Origin: Fomitopsis serialis
Taxonomy: Eukaryota; Basidiomycota; Agaricomycetes; Polyporales; Fomitopsidaceae
Reading direction: 5' to 3'
NCBI RefSeq assembly: GCF_022376445.1
Contig: NW_025955084.1
Location: 1 to 64,000, forward strand
Length of the DNA stretch: 64,000 nt
Shown here: piece after piece, positions 43,949-54,264 of the stretch
Position numbering within the stretch: the first letter of the stretch is position 1
Layout: each line of letters begins with the position of its first letter
The notes under the pieces: generated by a model
Seen by the model: the letters and a program-made list of their open reading frames with translations, nothing else
Database searches by the model: none
Told to the model about the DNA's origin: nothing
Program-made: the position numbers and the translations under genes

Positions 43949-44778
43949 ATGTCTCGCTTTGCCATCGCCCGCACTCCATCTCCCATCCTCCCCACTCCCC
44001 TCCTCGCCGAAACTCGTCGACTCTTTCTGAACGACCCGAGTTGCAGGAAGCCCCCGAACCCGCGTAAACTGGAGGATGGTTCAACACCTGTTCCTGACCC
44101 CGACACACAGCTCATCGACCTCGCCTACCCCCTGTCGAGATCCCCTCACGAACGCGGAACAACACGACGCCCTCGACGCATTGGTCGGCGTGTACGACGC
44201 AATAACCGAGGTATGATGAGGAGCATTTACGACAGGACATCATAGCCGATTCTTAGCGTACGAACGAGACGCCGTCGGTGCGCTCACCGCGTCTCTTGAA
44301 CATTAGAGCACACCCGATTCCCGGAGCTCCTCGCACACAACGACCTGACGCGCGACCCCACGAACCTGGTATACCCCGGAAGGGACGTGACCCGGACGAC
44401 CTCGTCCCCGAAGCAGCGTGAGCCCTCATCGACAATAGAACCGTGTGTTTCCTGGGGTGCAACAATGAGCACGACATCGAGTCCTCGATTGTTTCCTGTA
44501 TACCTGCCCCAAGTGCCGACGTACAGCCCCGGTCATACGAACCGTGCATGTCCCCAGGTGGGACCAGCGATGACTCACGGTCGACGTCTTCCGAGATCCT
44601 CGCTGCCGATATTCTCTCTGATCGCACCTCGTCCGGCTTACCAATGCGCTCAACGAGGAGCACACAACTCGCCGAAGAAACCGACGAGAATAACCTCGCA
44701 GAACTGTATTCCTTCGACAGCGCACCTCTCGTCGTCGACACCCCACACCCCTACCACGGCTCGATATACCGTAGCTAG
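43949..44778 (+). pseudogene. Third ORF of the gypsy element, degraded, unknown function
   Basis: Natural-looking protein pieces run downstream of pol in changing frames: MSRFAIARTPSPILPTPLLA (from 43949), LTNAEQHDALDALVGVYDAI (about 44145), RFLAYERDAVGALTASLEH (about 44240), DDLVPEAA-stop-ALIDNRTVCFLGCNNE and SYEPCMSPGGTSDDSRSTSS, ending HGSIYRS-stop at 44778. The TGA at 44419-44421 sits where arginine is plausible. At least one frameshift and several stops break it. Position after the chromodomain and before the missing 3' LTR suggests an accessory gene of this element type; I recognise no domain. Confidence 0.45.
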
Positions 44779-44850
44779 GCGACTTCCTGGCATCTACCGG
44801 ATAGGCACGCACGCATACTGAGCCGACTGTACCATTCAGGAGCACGAGGA

Positions 44851-45207
44851 ATGGTATTTGATACCTGGGCAGAGGCCAAAGATTATATGCATGAGTGGCA
44901 TCATCAGGAAAAACCTGGGTTACTTATGTGTCCTTTTAAAGAATTGGATGTACGTTTTGAGACTTTGAGCCCTTATACAAGTACGAGAGACAACAAAGCT
45001 GCTGAAGATTGCTTTAGAAATAGGGCCAGCTGCTGTAGTACGTCTGAGATCAAGGATGGTGCTCTGAAGACCTTTGAATTCTGACTCCACAGCTTCAGTC
45101 CATGCCTCGAAAGTTGTTTTATGCACACAAGGACAAGAGTTTGCTACAAAGATTACATTCATCTTTTGAAGTACAGACACAAGAATTGTAAGTACTGTAA
45201 GTACTGT
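44851..45207. other. Spacer between gypsy remnant and Plavaka gene
   Basis: CpG-poor. A plus-strand frame (VFDTWAEAKDYMHEWHHQEK, from 44854) and a minus-strand frame (TFEAWTEAVESEFKGLQ, near 45100) have protein-like composition but are short and could be transposon scraps. Two copies of GTAAGTACT stand in tandem at about 45188-45206. Confidence 0.35.
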
Positions 45208-48200
45208 CTACCACAGAGTCTGGTATGCATACGTACTAGCCCAATTATTCAGTAGAAATCTAGAAGCTACGTCTAGTATAGTATTAGTGTTCCATTCCTG
45301 TGGCAATATCTCCGCTGAATCTCCTACAGAACTTGGGTATCTAGGGATTAATTGACAAGATTGGCGTATAGTACTCAATGGAATGATCTCTGCAACTGGG
45401 TTGCCGTCAGAGCGAAGGGGAGATTTATTGATAGAGTACATCATATGAATAGGGTCAGCAGTCGATGGAACCTTGGCGTACCACTCTACATAGGCTAATG
45501 GGCCTTGTTCTGCCCATGAATTCGGCGCCGTCACAGGAACGCGAGTACGAGGGTCTTTGATCTTCTCTGGAAGCTTGAAAATCACGCGAACACGCCCGAT
45601 TCTCGTGCCTGTCAGTGAGCAGAATGAGAATGGGCAAATCAGCATAAGACTCTTTGCCAGTAACAGAACGTACCTACCTTGCAACCCTGTAGCTTCGGCA
45701 TCCTTCTCCTGCAATACCACAACGGTGTCAAAACGACCTGGTTGTTCTCCTATTGGAGGGTGCGCCTTGACCGCGTCGGTCTCGTCCTTGCTGTCGGCCA
45801 AGGGCTCCGGCGCGAACTTGAATCCATGATATACATCAACACGGTCAAACGGCATGTGCGATACGGCGGTAACGAGTTGGGCGGAAGTGAGAGGTCGATT
45901 GTTCTTGAGTGTGTAGATATGCTGAGCAAGTGCGCGTGTGAAGCCCGGTGCGTTGTGTCTGTCTTCAATACGATCGAGAGACTGCATGGGAACTGTGGGG
46001 TGCTTTGGCAGTTTGATGCTAACGTTGTGTCCAACAGCTGGGTCCACGTCGTCGACATTGTCTTCATCATCATCCCTCTCCAGTCGTCTTCGCATAGTCG
46101 AGCCGAAAACAACCATCTTCTCCTGACGCGCAAGCCATTGGACCATTTGCGGACGCGCGTTTCGATGATTCGAGGCCCTCCAACCGTTCTTCGCATAATC
46201 GATATGCAGGCGTTCGAACACCTCGGTATTGTAGTTATCAGTTGTTCCTAACAGGCGAATTGAGTCGACGTAGTGTAGAAGAGAATGGAATTTCGGGATG
46301 TTTAGGTGTTCTCGTACACCGCAATTGACGAGGACTTGCTTGTTCTTGTGAAACACCCTGAGCGCCTCCTCCATATATTCGAGGGTCGTTTCGTCGTGCG
46401 TCGAGTATTGCGCTAGGTACATGAAGTCGAGGATAGCTCGGAAGGCTAGTATTGCGTTCTTGGGGATCTTGCCGACCAAACATCCGAGCAATATGCGCGC
46501 CATGTACTTGCGCTCAGTACCAGACACCTGAGAAAGAACGGAGATGCCATTTTTAAAATGACGAGTTCCATATGCAGGCGGTAGGCAGCGAATACGGCGG
46601 TCGAGCTCCTGCTCATCCATGAGTTCAGAGCACCACTGGACTATGTGCTTGAACACCCCTTGGTATAATTGGTGGAGGACGTCAGGGGTGATACAGGCGT
46701 GGATATCGGTGTATGGAAGGTCGCGCCAGAAGGGACGCACGATGTATCCACAGACGTTCAGCTCGTTGCACGCCCGAGCGTAGGCGGCCGAATCCTTCTT
46801 TCCGCCGCTGTTCTTGGTGGCTAGGCGCAGGACATCCAATGTCCATAGGGAAGTTCGCGATGTGCCGGGCGTAGGAGAGTCGAGTCTGTCTTCTGGGAGC
46901 TGGCATTTTGGACATGTACCATACTTCGAGCATGTAACCAAGCATTGCTCGGGGTAATCAGCAACATATGCGGCTAGAATGGGGTGCACCATGCGCACCG
47001 CACCGTCCCCTCCGGTCACCTCAATACCGTTCTTTCCAGCCTCGACGAGTGGCTCCAGAATAACACGTACAGAGGTGTGGAATAGCTGCTGGGCAAGGGC
47101 TCGTTGCTTGCGCTTCGTGATCCCATTTGAATCGATCTTGTCCACGGACAAGTATCCTATGAGGATACATGCGTGTTCAGATGGTTTCCTTCGCAGAGCT
47201 CGAGGGAGATTGCCGAGCGTCATATAGACCGGGTAGGCTGATTTTCCGCCAGAAAATTGTGTCAGTTGTGTCTTGTCCGTCGCTATGATTACAGGCGCGA
47301 CAGCAGCCCCTTCAGGCAAGAGGCTCTGTAAATGAACTCAGCATCTTTGCACTCACACACATACAGCTGAAGGAATATTAACTGACCTGCACGGTGTGCC
47401 ACCAGCGCCCAGTCCACATCTCATGGTAGATGCGGCTCGCTTGAGATGAGTCGGTGAAGATCCGACGAGGTCAATAGACAATTTGACCTGTGTGATCAGG
47501 GTTGCCCAATAGAGTGCGTATCGCTTCAATGATATCGCAAAACTGCACGAGGTGCCTCTCGTCCGGTCGATCCTTGAAGGTCAACCACTGCTCTTTCCAC
47601 TCGGCTCTCTCTGGAAGGGAATCCACTCGTTGGAGCAGGGCGCGAGCGTTGTGGTACGAGAGACCCAATCTTTCCTGAAACTAAGATACGTAGATACAAT
47701 GTTCTTCGTTAGCATGAGGCGTGAAAGTCAAGCTAGACACATTACCCCCGGGATCTCTAATACTCTATCTACAGAACCCTGACTCAGGCCCTCCTGAACC
47801 GCCCACGATGCAAACCGCCAGTCCATTTTGCTTTGAAATGGAGCCCACGGGTTGGTTCCCTCTGCCTGATCTTCCGTACTCTCGAGCGCTTTGTCTGCAG
47901 AAGCAGGCAACAGCGTTCAGTTTCTCAGTAAACGCACAGGACTCGTACAGAGCACAGCTCACCTGGTGGCTGTTTCTCCCTCTCCCTCTGTTCCTGCCAC
48001 CTCTTCCGTATCACCTCGTCAGTTCGGATAACAGCTGCAGAGCTCATGTCGATATGTTCTACTCTTGAATCTTCGTCATCGTCCAAGGTGAGAGCATTCC
48101 GTCTGGACCGAGACGAAGACGGGCCAGCAGTACTTGAGGCGCGTTCAGATGGAGAGACCTCGATAAAGTCGTACATAGATCCCAGCTCCGACGCGTCCTC

Positions 48201-48595
48201 TGGGTCTTCATCCGAAGATAACGGTGGGCCGACAGGACTGCTACAACGATCGTGATGCGCAATATGATTTTGGCTCCCACCTTCGCCCTTGTCATTCTCG
48301 TCGTGACTGTCGTCGTAACCGTTTGCTGACCTGCGGAACTTAACATTTGAATGTCACAAACATATATACTCAGCACTTACCTTTCTACTTTGTCCTCAAC
48401 CCAAGGCCCTTCGCTGTCCAAATATTCGATTTCGTCAAGCTCAAACACTTCCTTGAGTTTCCCTTTCTTGTACCATGCGCACTTCTTGCTCATGCTTTGA
48501 TGTGCTGCGAGACCTTGCATCGTGTCAAAGCCTTCGTTGCAAGCTGAGCATGTTGTCGACAAGATATCTTCCAGTGAGCGCCGTTTCTTTCCCAT
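45208..48595 (-). CDS. Plavaka-family DNA transposase, one in-frame TGA
   Basis: Six exons: 48595-48381, 48330-47963, 47894-47746, 47680-47387, 47325-45678 and 45608-45208. All introns are GT-AG and 50-69 bp (61 bp for intron 47326-47386), and all join in frame. The N-terminus has a C2H2-like finger (CSACNEGFDTMQGLAAHQSM). The family blocks follow in order: NPWAPFQSKMDWRFASWAVQ, ERLGLSYHNARALL, RIYHEMWTGRWWHTVQ, APVIIATDKTQLTQFSGGKS, AYPVYMTLGNLPRALRRKPS and TPDVLHQLYQGVFKHIVQW. These are hallmarks of the RNase H-fold Plavaka transposases (KDZ superfamily), which move DNA by cut and paste. TGA at 47473-47471 interrupts IVY-stop-PRRIFTDSS, a region aligned in relatives, so the copy is probably inactive unless the stop is read through or a 51-bp alternative intron is used. 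About 1020 codons. Neighbours diverge from its 5' side. Confidence 0.85.
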
Positions 48596-49290
48596 AATCT
48601 GCTTCCATTAATTTGCGTTAATAAATGAGATTTTATAGAACAGACGGACAGACTCACCGTATATCAGAGCTGAAGGACAAGGGGAAAAAGACGACTCAAG
48701 ACGTGGGAGCTTCTCTCCGTCACCGTCGATCTGCCCTGTATGATCGTTACTCAATTGACCTTCAGTTACATAATTCTCTCGGCCGCGCAAATTCGCAGGA
48801 CGTGCATTCCCACAGTATGTCAGGATTTTGCTTCTTCTAAACTCCCACCTTCCGTCGTTCAAGTTGTTGCTCCTCTGCTCAGTCTTACCATCCTATCTTC
48901 GTTCAATCTTCAATTGTCGTGGGCTCCGCGTTGATATTCGACATTTGTGTGGTAGGTGAGTGGTCCCACACCCTATCGTCAATCACTGATCACTGATCGA
49001 GTACAACTGTAGATTCGCAAACGTGAGTCCTACCTCTACGGCTCTTTCGTTTTGGCTTCGCGAACTACAGATCTGCTGGTTAAGCAAGTATAAGCCTACC
49101 ACCCTAGTAGGGTGGCGTGAGAATTAAGTCGTGCTGCTCCACGCACCCTTCCCACGGCACAGCAGTCCTATTGACACGGCCGCCGAGCATAAGGCACGAA
49201 GGGTATAGGCAGTCCGGATCCATTCCCAGGTCCCAGTCATCCTTCAAGAAGGATTCTCTTCTCTCGCCTTGTGTCCCCCTGGCACGCAAC
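48596..49290. promoter_or_regulatory. Shared upstream region of two divergent genes
   Basis: 695 bp separate the start codons of the Plavaka gene (minus) and the 610-residue gene (plus). No TATA box or repeat stands out. A bidirectional promoter is inferred from position only. Confidence 0.4.
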
Positions 49291-51346
49291 ATGCCTGCCC
49301 TCCGTCGCCCAGCTCGGGCTATCGACTCGCAGCCATACATCTCCTCTCTATACAACGCCGCAGACCTCACTGACGGCGCCAAGTCCTTAGAATTGAACTA
49401 CACGGAGCATCTAGCAGCCCTAGGTCGTGAGGATAGTCTAGAGGGTATCGTCGTCTCTGTAGACGACATAGAATTCGACAGTGGTCAAACGCACGGTGAA
49501 TTACAGTCTTGTCTGCGTTCTTTCAATCGTGCTGATCCATACGCAGATTACTCAGACTCGGAAGGTCCGTCAGGCTCCTCAAACGGAGACACCGGCCAAG
49601 CAGACAACATCGACAGTTGTAGCACAGACCCTTGTCACCACAGCGACGGGTTCAACACCGACAACGAACACGAACACACCCTCTTCCAGAGGGTTTTCAG
49701 CGATCTCATTGACGATCCTCAGTGGCCGCGTGTTCAGGACGCTCACATCGTAAGCAATGATTGTCTCAGTATGTGCGATCTTTGTCTGATCGCACAATCG
49801 CACCGTAGGAGGTCTTCCTGAATAGTTCAGACTGGGAGAAGCTCGTGCAACTTGTCCTAGACGAACAGTATTTCTACCAATACTTCAGGTGAGTTTCTAG
49901 ACACTCATCGACGTCTTGTTGCCTCACTCAAGATCGTAACAGCTTTCAGTACTTCCACGACGAACAGATACTCAGGATGTCCTCAGCCTCCCCCCTCCAC
50001 GAGGCCGTCTCCAACTTCCTCGGCACTTACGTCTCGCAGAGAGGCAGTCGCATCGTCATTGACCTCGGTGATTTTGTCGGCTCACTCCAAACGGACACCA
50101 AGAAGATGTTCGTCGGCCCTGCTCCCGATCCAACCGATCCTTCTCGCCACGTCCAGAGGTTGAAGGCACCCGCATTGTTGGTACCGGACGGTTCTGTGGT
50201 GCTCAGGCTACCGGCCTTCAACGACTGCGGCGAGCTTGTAAAGGATCTAGACGAGCGTGTGGTGGCAGTGATCGAGAAGGGGTTCACGGAGCCATGGGAT
50301 CACCTCGTATATCGTGTACGTGGCAGTGTCTCGATGCCACTTGAAAGCGACTAAACAAGTGTGCAGTTCGGGCAGTACAGCGTGCCTGATACGCTAAACC
50401 CGGATCTCAACGAGTTACCAGTGTTCCAGCTCGCCGTCAAGGTGTTTGAGCGTCCAGAATATCATTCTCCGTGGAGCAAGGACATTCCAGATGCCGAGCT
50501 GGACGCGTGGCGAACTCAATGGGTGAATGTGAACAAAAGTAGCCTGCGCACGCTCCCGCCGAGCGACGAGGACAAGACGTTGACCGGAAGAATTCTCGTT
50601 GGCGATCATACGTTCTGCGGAGAGCTCGAGGCCTACCTGGTGCTGCTCGACTTCTCGGCCGAGAACAGAGGCGAGTTCCGAAACCTATACGCGAACCAAG
50701 AACAAGTGGCCGAGTGGGTGAGGCGCGGCCAAGCTATCGTGAGTCGACCTCGCAGATCGGATGGCGGAATCGCTGTGTCTAATGTCCATCTTCCCAGGCG
50801 GTGCAAAAGACGTACAGACGTGTAGAAGCCGAGCAATTTCAGGCATTCACGATCAAGTGGAAGACCGTCTTCACCAGGTTCCAGATGCGCATCTGGAACC
50901 AAAGTGTGCAGGCCTGGGAGGGGTTTGTAGATGCTCAGCAACGTCGCGGCATCGAGGTCTACACGGACAACCGAATCCAGGAGGCCTGGGCCTCGTATCT
51001 TGACTGGCCGTTCGTCGACCTGGGATCGAATGTAGCGCAGGTGCCCTTGCAAGAGATCATCGATGCCATCATATCGGGGGCTCAGGCTACGGCGCGACAA
51101 TGTTTCGATGCCTTCAAGAGGAAGCATTTCGGAGCTGTTCCACGGGCAGCGACGTCGCCGCCTGCTAACCCTGTTGGCGGGACTCCTCCTTCTTTAGAGG
51201 TCGAGGCGCAAGAAGAGATGCAGAAGATGAAGCTGAAGAGCGAAGAATTGAAGGCGAGCATGAAGCGCAAGAGCGAGGAGTTGCGAGAGAAGAGCCTCGT
51301 AGCTTCGGCCAAGCATTCACGCGTTGTTAACGACGGCACACCGTGA
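49291..51346 (+). CDS. Hypothetical 610-residue protein, divergent neighbour of the transposase
   Basis: Five exons join in frame: 49291-49749, 49809-49888, 49943-50315, 50367-50738 and 50798-51346 (introns 51-59 bp, GT-AG; 1833 nt in all). The start MPALRRPARAIDSQ was chosen because upstream in-frame residues look untranslated. An acidic, serine-rich region (about residues 70-140) is followed by a probably folded part (FLGTYVSQRGSRIVIDLGDF, TLTGRILVGDHTFCGELEAY, QAWEGFVDAQQRRGIEVYTD) and a lysine/glutamate coiled coil at the C-terminus (MQKMKLKSEELKASMKRKSE). No signal peptide or membrane segment. I do not recognise the family. The coiled coil suggests a partner-binding protein; a role as accessory factor of the neighbouring element is possible but unproven. 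The reading frame is intact. Confidence 0.75.
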
Positions 51347-51860
51347 GCACACTACGAAGGTCTCAGGTGGACACTGCTCTACGAGCTTGGCTCCTTCCTT
51401 CGTACGTTCAGGTTTGCCCTGGTTGTCGGTATGGTTGTTGGTATCATGTTCCCTCACTTGTATGCTGTCGTTGTTGCTCCCGCTGTACAGTAGCTCTTCG
51501 TATCTCGCTCTGCCTCTCTGTCGCTCGTCGTATCCTTCATCTCGTAGCCTGTTGTGTCGCCTCTCGTAAATGTTTGTAGTACTCCTGTAACATCGCTAAG
51601 TCGTATCGTATGGCAAGACACAGTCTACACCAAGATCACGCGGTGCACCGGTCTCGTGAACACTCCAGCCACTCTTGTCTTGTACTACCAACTCTGCCGC
51701 CGTCCTCCAACGATCCTTTCGTGCAATGTACACGTCCTGGACCATTCCGAACGCGTCATAAGCCGAATAAGCAGGAGACGAGAGCCGCACGGCCAAGCAG
51801 GGGAAGAGGTAGGGCAGTGCACGGCCTCGGGAACAGGAGCAGGTCCGTAGTCCAAGGTAC
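51347..51860. other. 3' flank of the 610-residue gene, no gene seen
   Basis: Pyrimidine-rich, probably 3' untranslated DNA grading into the low-complexity tract. AGGAGACGAGAGCCGCACGG...GTAGTCCAAGGTACG at about 51773-51860 is a first copy of a segment repeated near 52447-52539. Confidence 0.4.
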
Positions 51861-53900
51861 GCTTCTCCTAGTACTCGTCCATCCTCACCTGTCTACACCG
51901 TCCATTCTCGCTCGTCCACCTCGCCATCCTTCTCGTCCATCCGTCTCGCCCGTCCACCCCGTGCATATCGCCCGTCTACGCTGTTCGCCTCGCCCGTTTA
52001 TTCTGTTCGCCTCGCCCGTCTACCCTGTCCTTCTCGCCCATCTACCCGTCCTTCTCGCCCGTCTACGCGTTCGTCTGGCAGGGCATGGCGAAGGCAAGGA
52101 GTAGGAGCACGAAGGTCCGCCCGCCCACCTCTTCTTCTAGCGCACCCACCTCGTCCATCTCGCCCGTCTACCCTATCCGTGCCGCCCGTCTAACTCGTTA
52201 GTCTCATCCGTCTACTCCGTCGATCTTGCGCCTCCCCTCGCCCGTCGATCCTCGCCATTCTGCTCGTCCTAGTCGCCGGTCTATACTGGCAATGCTGCTC
52301 GTCCGTCTCGCCTGTCTAATCCTCTCGTCATACTGTCCATCCTTCTCGCCATCCGTCTCACCTGTCTACCCCATTGATTCTCGTCTGTCCGTCTCACCGT
52401 CCGTCTCACCGTCCGTCTCACTGTCCGTCTCACCAGCGAATGAGCAGGAAATGACAGCTACACGACCAAGCAGGAGAGGAGGGAGGGCAACACTCAGGCG
52501 AGTAGAAGGGGCATGAATGCTCCGTAGTTCAAGGTACGCCCCATTGTGCTCGTCCACCTATCTTGTCCTTCACGCCCGTCTGGCCCTTCCTTCACGCCCT
52601 TCACGCCTGTTTGCCCCGTCCTCCACACCCATCTGCCCCATCTTGCACGCCCTTCACGGCCGTCCGCCTTGTCCTTCTCGCCCTTTCTCCTTGTCCTTCT
52701 CCCCCGTCTGCGCCGTCCTTCTCCCCCTGCACGCCCATCTACACCGTCCTGCATGCCCTTCACACCGGTCTGCCTAGTCCCTCATGCCCTTCACGCCGGT
52801 CCCTTGCCCTGGCACGCCCGTCTGCACCGTTCTTCTCGCCCAGCACACCCATCTACATCGTCCAGCACGCCCATCTCTTCACGCCCATCTCTTCACCACG
52901 CCCATCTCTTCACGCTCATCTGCTTCACGGCCGTCTGCTTCGTCTGCTTCCTTCACAGCCGTCTGCTTCATGCCCATCTCTTCACGCCCGTCTGCTACAC
53001 GACCGTCTGCCTCCACCTGCACGGCCGTCTGCACCGTCCTTCTCGCCCTGCACGACCATCTACATCGTCCTGCACGCCCATCTCTCCACGCCCGTCTGCC
53101 TCACGCCCGTATGCTACACGCCGGTGCTACACGATCGAGTCTGCCTCGTCCTGCACGGCATTCTGCGCTGTCGTTCTCCCCCTGCACGCCCATCTGCACC
53201 ATCCTTCTCGCCCTGCACGACCCTGCGCGACCGTCTGCACCGTCGTCCACGTCGGTCTGCACTGTCCTTCTCGCCGTTCCTCCTTGTCCTCCTCGTACGT
53301 CTGCGCCGTCTCACGACCGTCTGCCTTGTCCTTTACGGCCGTCCGCTTCACGACCATGTGCCCCATCCTTCAAGCCGGTCTGCGCCGTCTTCTCGTCTTC
53401 TCGCCCCGCACGCCACAAGTTCGCGCCTGCCACGAGCATGTCACTGGCGCGCCTCCGTTCGCGCGCGATCAGCTTGTCTGTTTACTGTGTCGCAACATCA
53501 AGACGACGCACCCCTCCGACGACAACGAACTCATTGAGCGGTTTCACCGCCGTCACCCTCACGCTCCGCGTCCACATCGCCTTGTCATTGATCGACGTGC
53601 GTCCTTCTCGCCCTTCACGCCTGTCCTTCATGCCCGTCCTTCTCGCCCTTCGCCCTTCATGTCCGTCCTTCTCGTCCTTCACACCCGTCCTTCTCGCCGG
53701 TCTCTCCTATCTGGCACGCGCATCCGCCGTGTTCTTCTTGCTCTGCACCATCCTGCACGCCTTTTACACCGGGTCGGCCTCGTCCTTCCGTCTGCCTCGT
53801 CCTTCGCGCCCGACTGCCGATCTCTGCTCACTGGGTTTGCCCATCGATCTAGGAGGCTCGGTAGTTGAACGTACGCCCCATCCTGCTCGCCTTGCACGTC
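51860..53900. repeat. Low-complexity CTCGCCCGTCTRC tract in macro-repeats
   Basis: Hundreds of degenerate copies of CTCGCCCGTCTACC/CACCGTCCTTCTCGCC-like words. The boundary word GTAGTYCAAGGTACGC, or GTAGTTGAACGTACGC, occurs at about 51848, 52522 and 53859. The first two copies are preceded by a related roughly 90-bp purine-rich segment (ccaagcaggrgargagg), so the tract is built of large units punctuated by that segment. Plus-strand frames of 300-440 codons result from the lack of A on this strand and match no domain. It is similar in flavour to 2000-2990. Confidence 0.65.
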
Positions 53901-54264
53901 CATCTCCTGCCCTCGTCTGGCCTGTCGTTATAGGCTGTCAGTTGGACATCGCAGTGTCAGTTGCCAAATGAGACCAACGTGTAATGTGTCTGAGATGGGC
54001 TCTTGGTGGGGATAGTAACAACACGAGCTCGATACAGGCGACGTAGACTATGGGAGCCCACAATACATGTATCATATTCCTGGCATTTAGGGCAATACAA
54101 GAGCAATTTGAGCGAGTACTGTGCCCAAATCCGCGCGCAGCTTTGTCAATAGTGCCGTTTGTGGACAGTGTCACTGCCCTGCAGCTCCAATGGGGTATCT
54201 ACCGAGAGATGCTTTGTCACTAGGTGCTATAACTCTGTACCACGAGCACAACCTTCATTGCAGC
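53901..54264. other. Upstream region of the dioxygenase gene
   Basis: Ordinary composition returns here. An alternative in-frame start of the next gene lies at 54190 (MGYLPRDALSLG). No promoter element is clear. Confidence 0.35.

Larger units (their letters stand above)
38112..44850 (+). mobile_element. Ty3/gypsy chromovirus, damaged, no 3' LTR seen
   Basis: Order is 5' LTR, gag (with CCHC zinc knuckle), pol (protease, reverse transcriptase, RNase H, integrase, chromodomain) and a third degraded ORF. Integrase after reverse transcriptase and a C-terminal chromodomain place it in the chromoviruses, which target chromatin. It is CpG-normal against a depleted background, so it arrived later. 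It carries a 5' frameshift and a TGA in gag, several frameshifts at the pol C-terminus and damage in ORF3. No second copy of the LTR is visible to 64 kb; the right border near 44850 is uncertain. Confidence 0.85.

Noticed and set aside
47423..47485. 51-bp intron to skip the TGA in the Plavaka gene
   Set aside because: The skipped stretch (PRRIFTDSS) aligns with a region present in relatives, so a nonsense change is more likely; kept only as an alternative.
48059..48376. 105-codon minus-strand ORF in another frame of Plavaka exon 2
   Set aside because: The spliced frame from exon 1 continues in a different frame that links to the conserved blocks.
52546..53971. Plus-strand ORFs of 324 to 440 codons
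   Set aside because: They translate a C/T-rich tandem repeat in all three frames, with no domain and no splice context.
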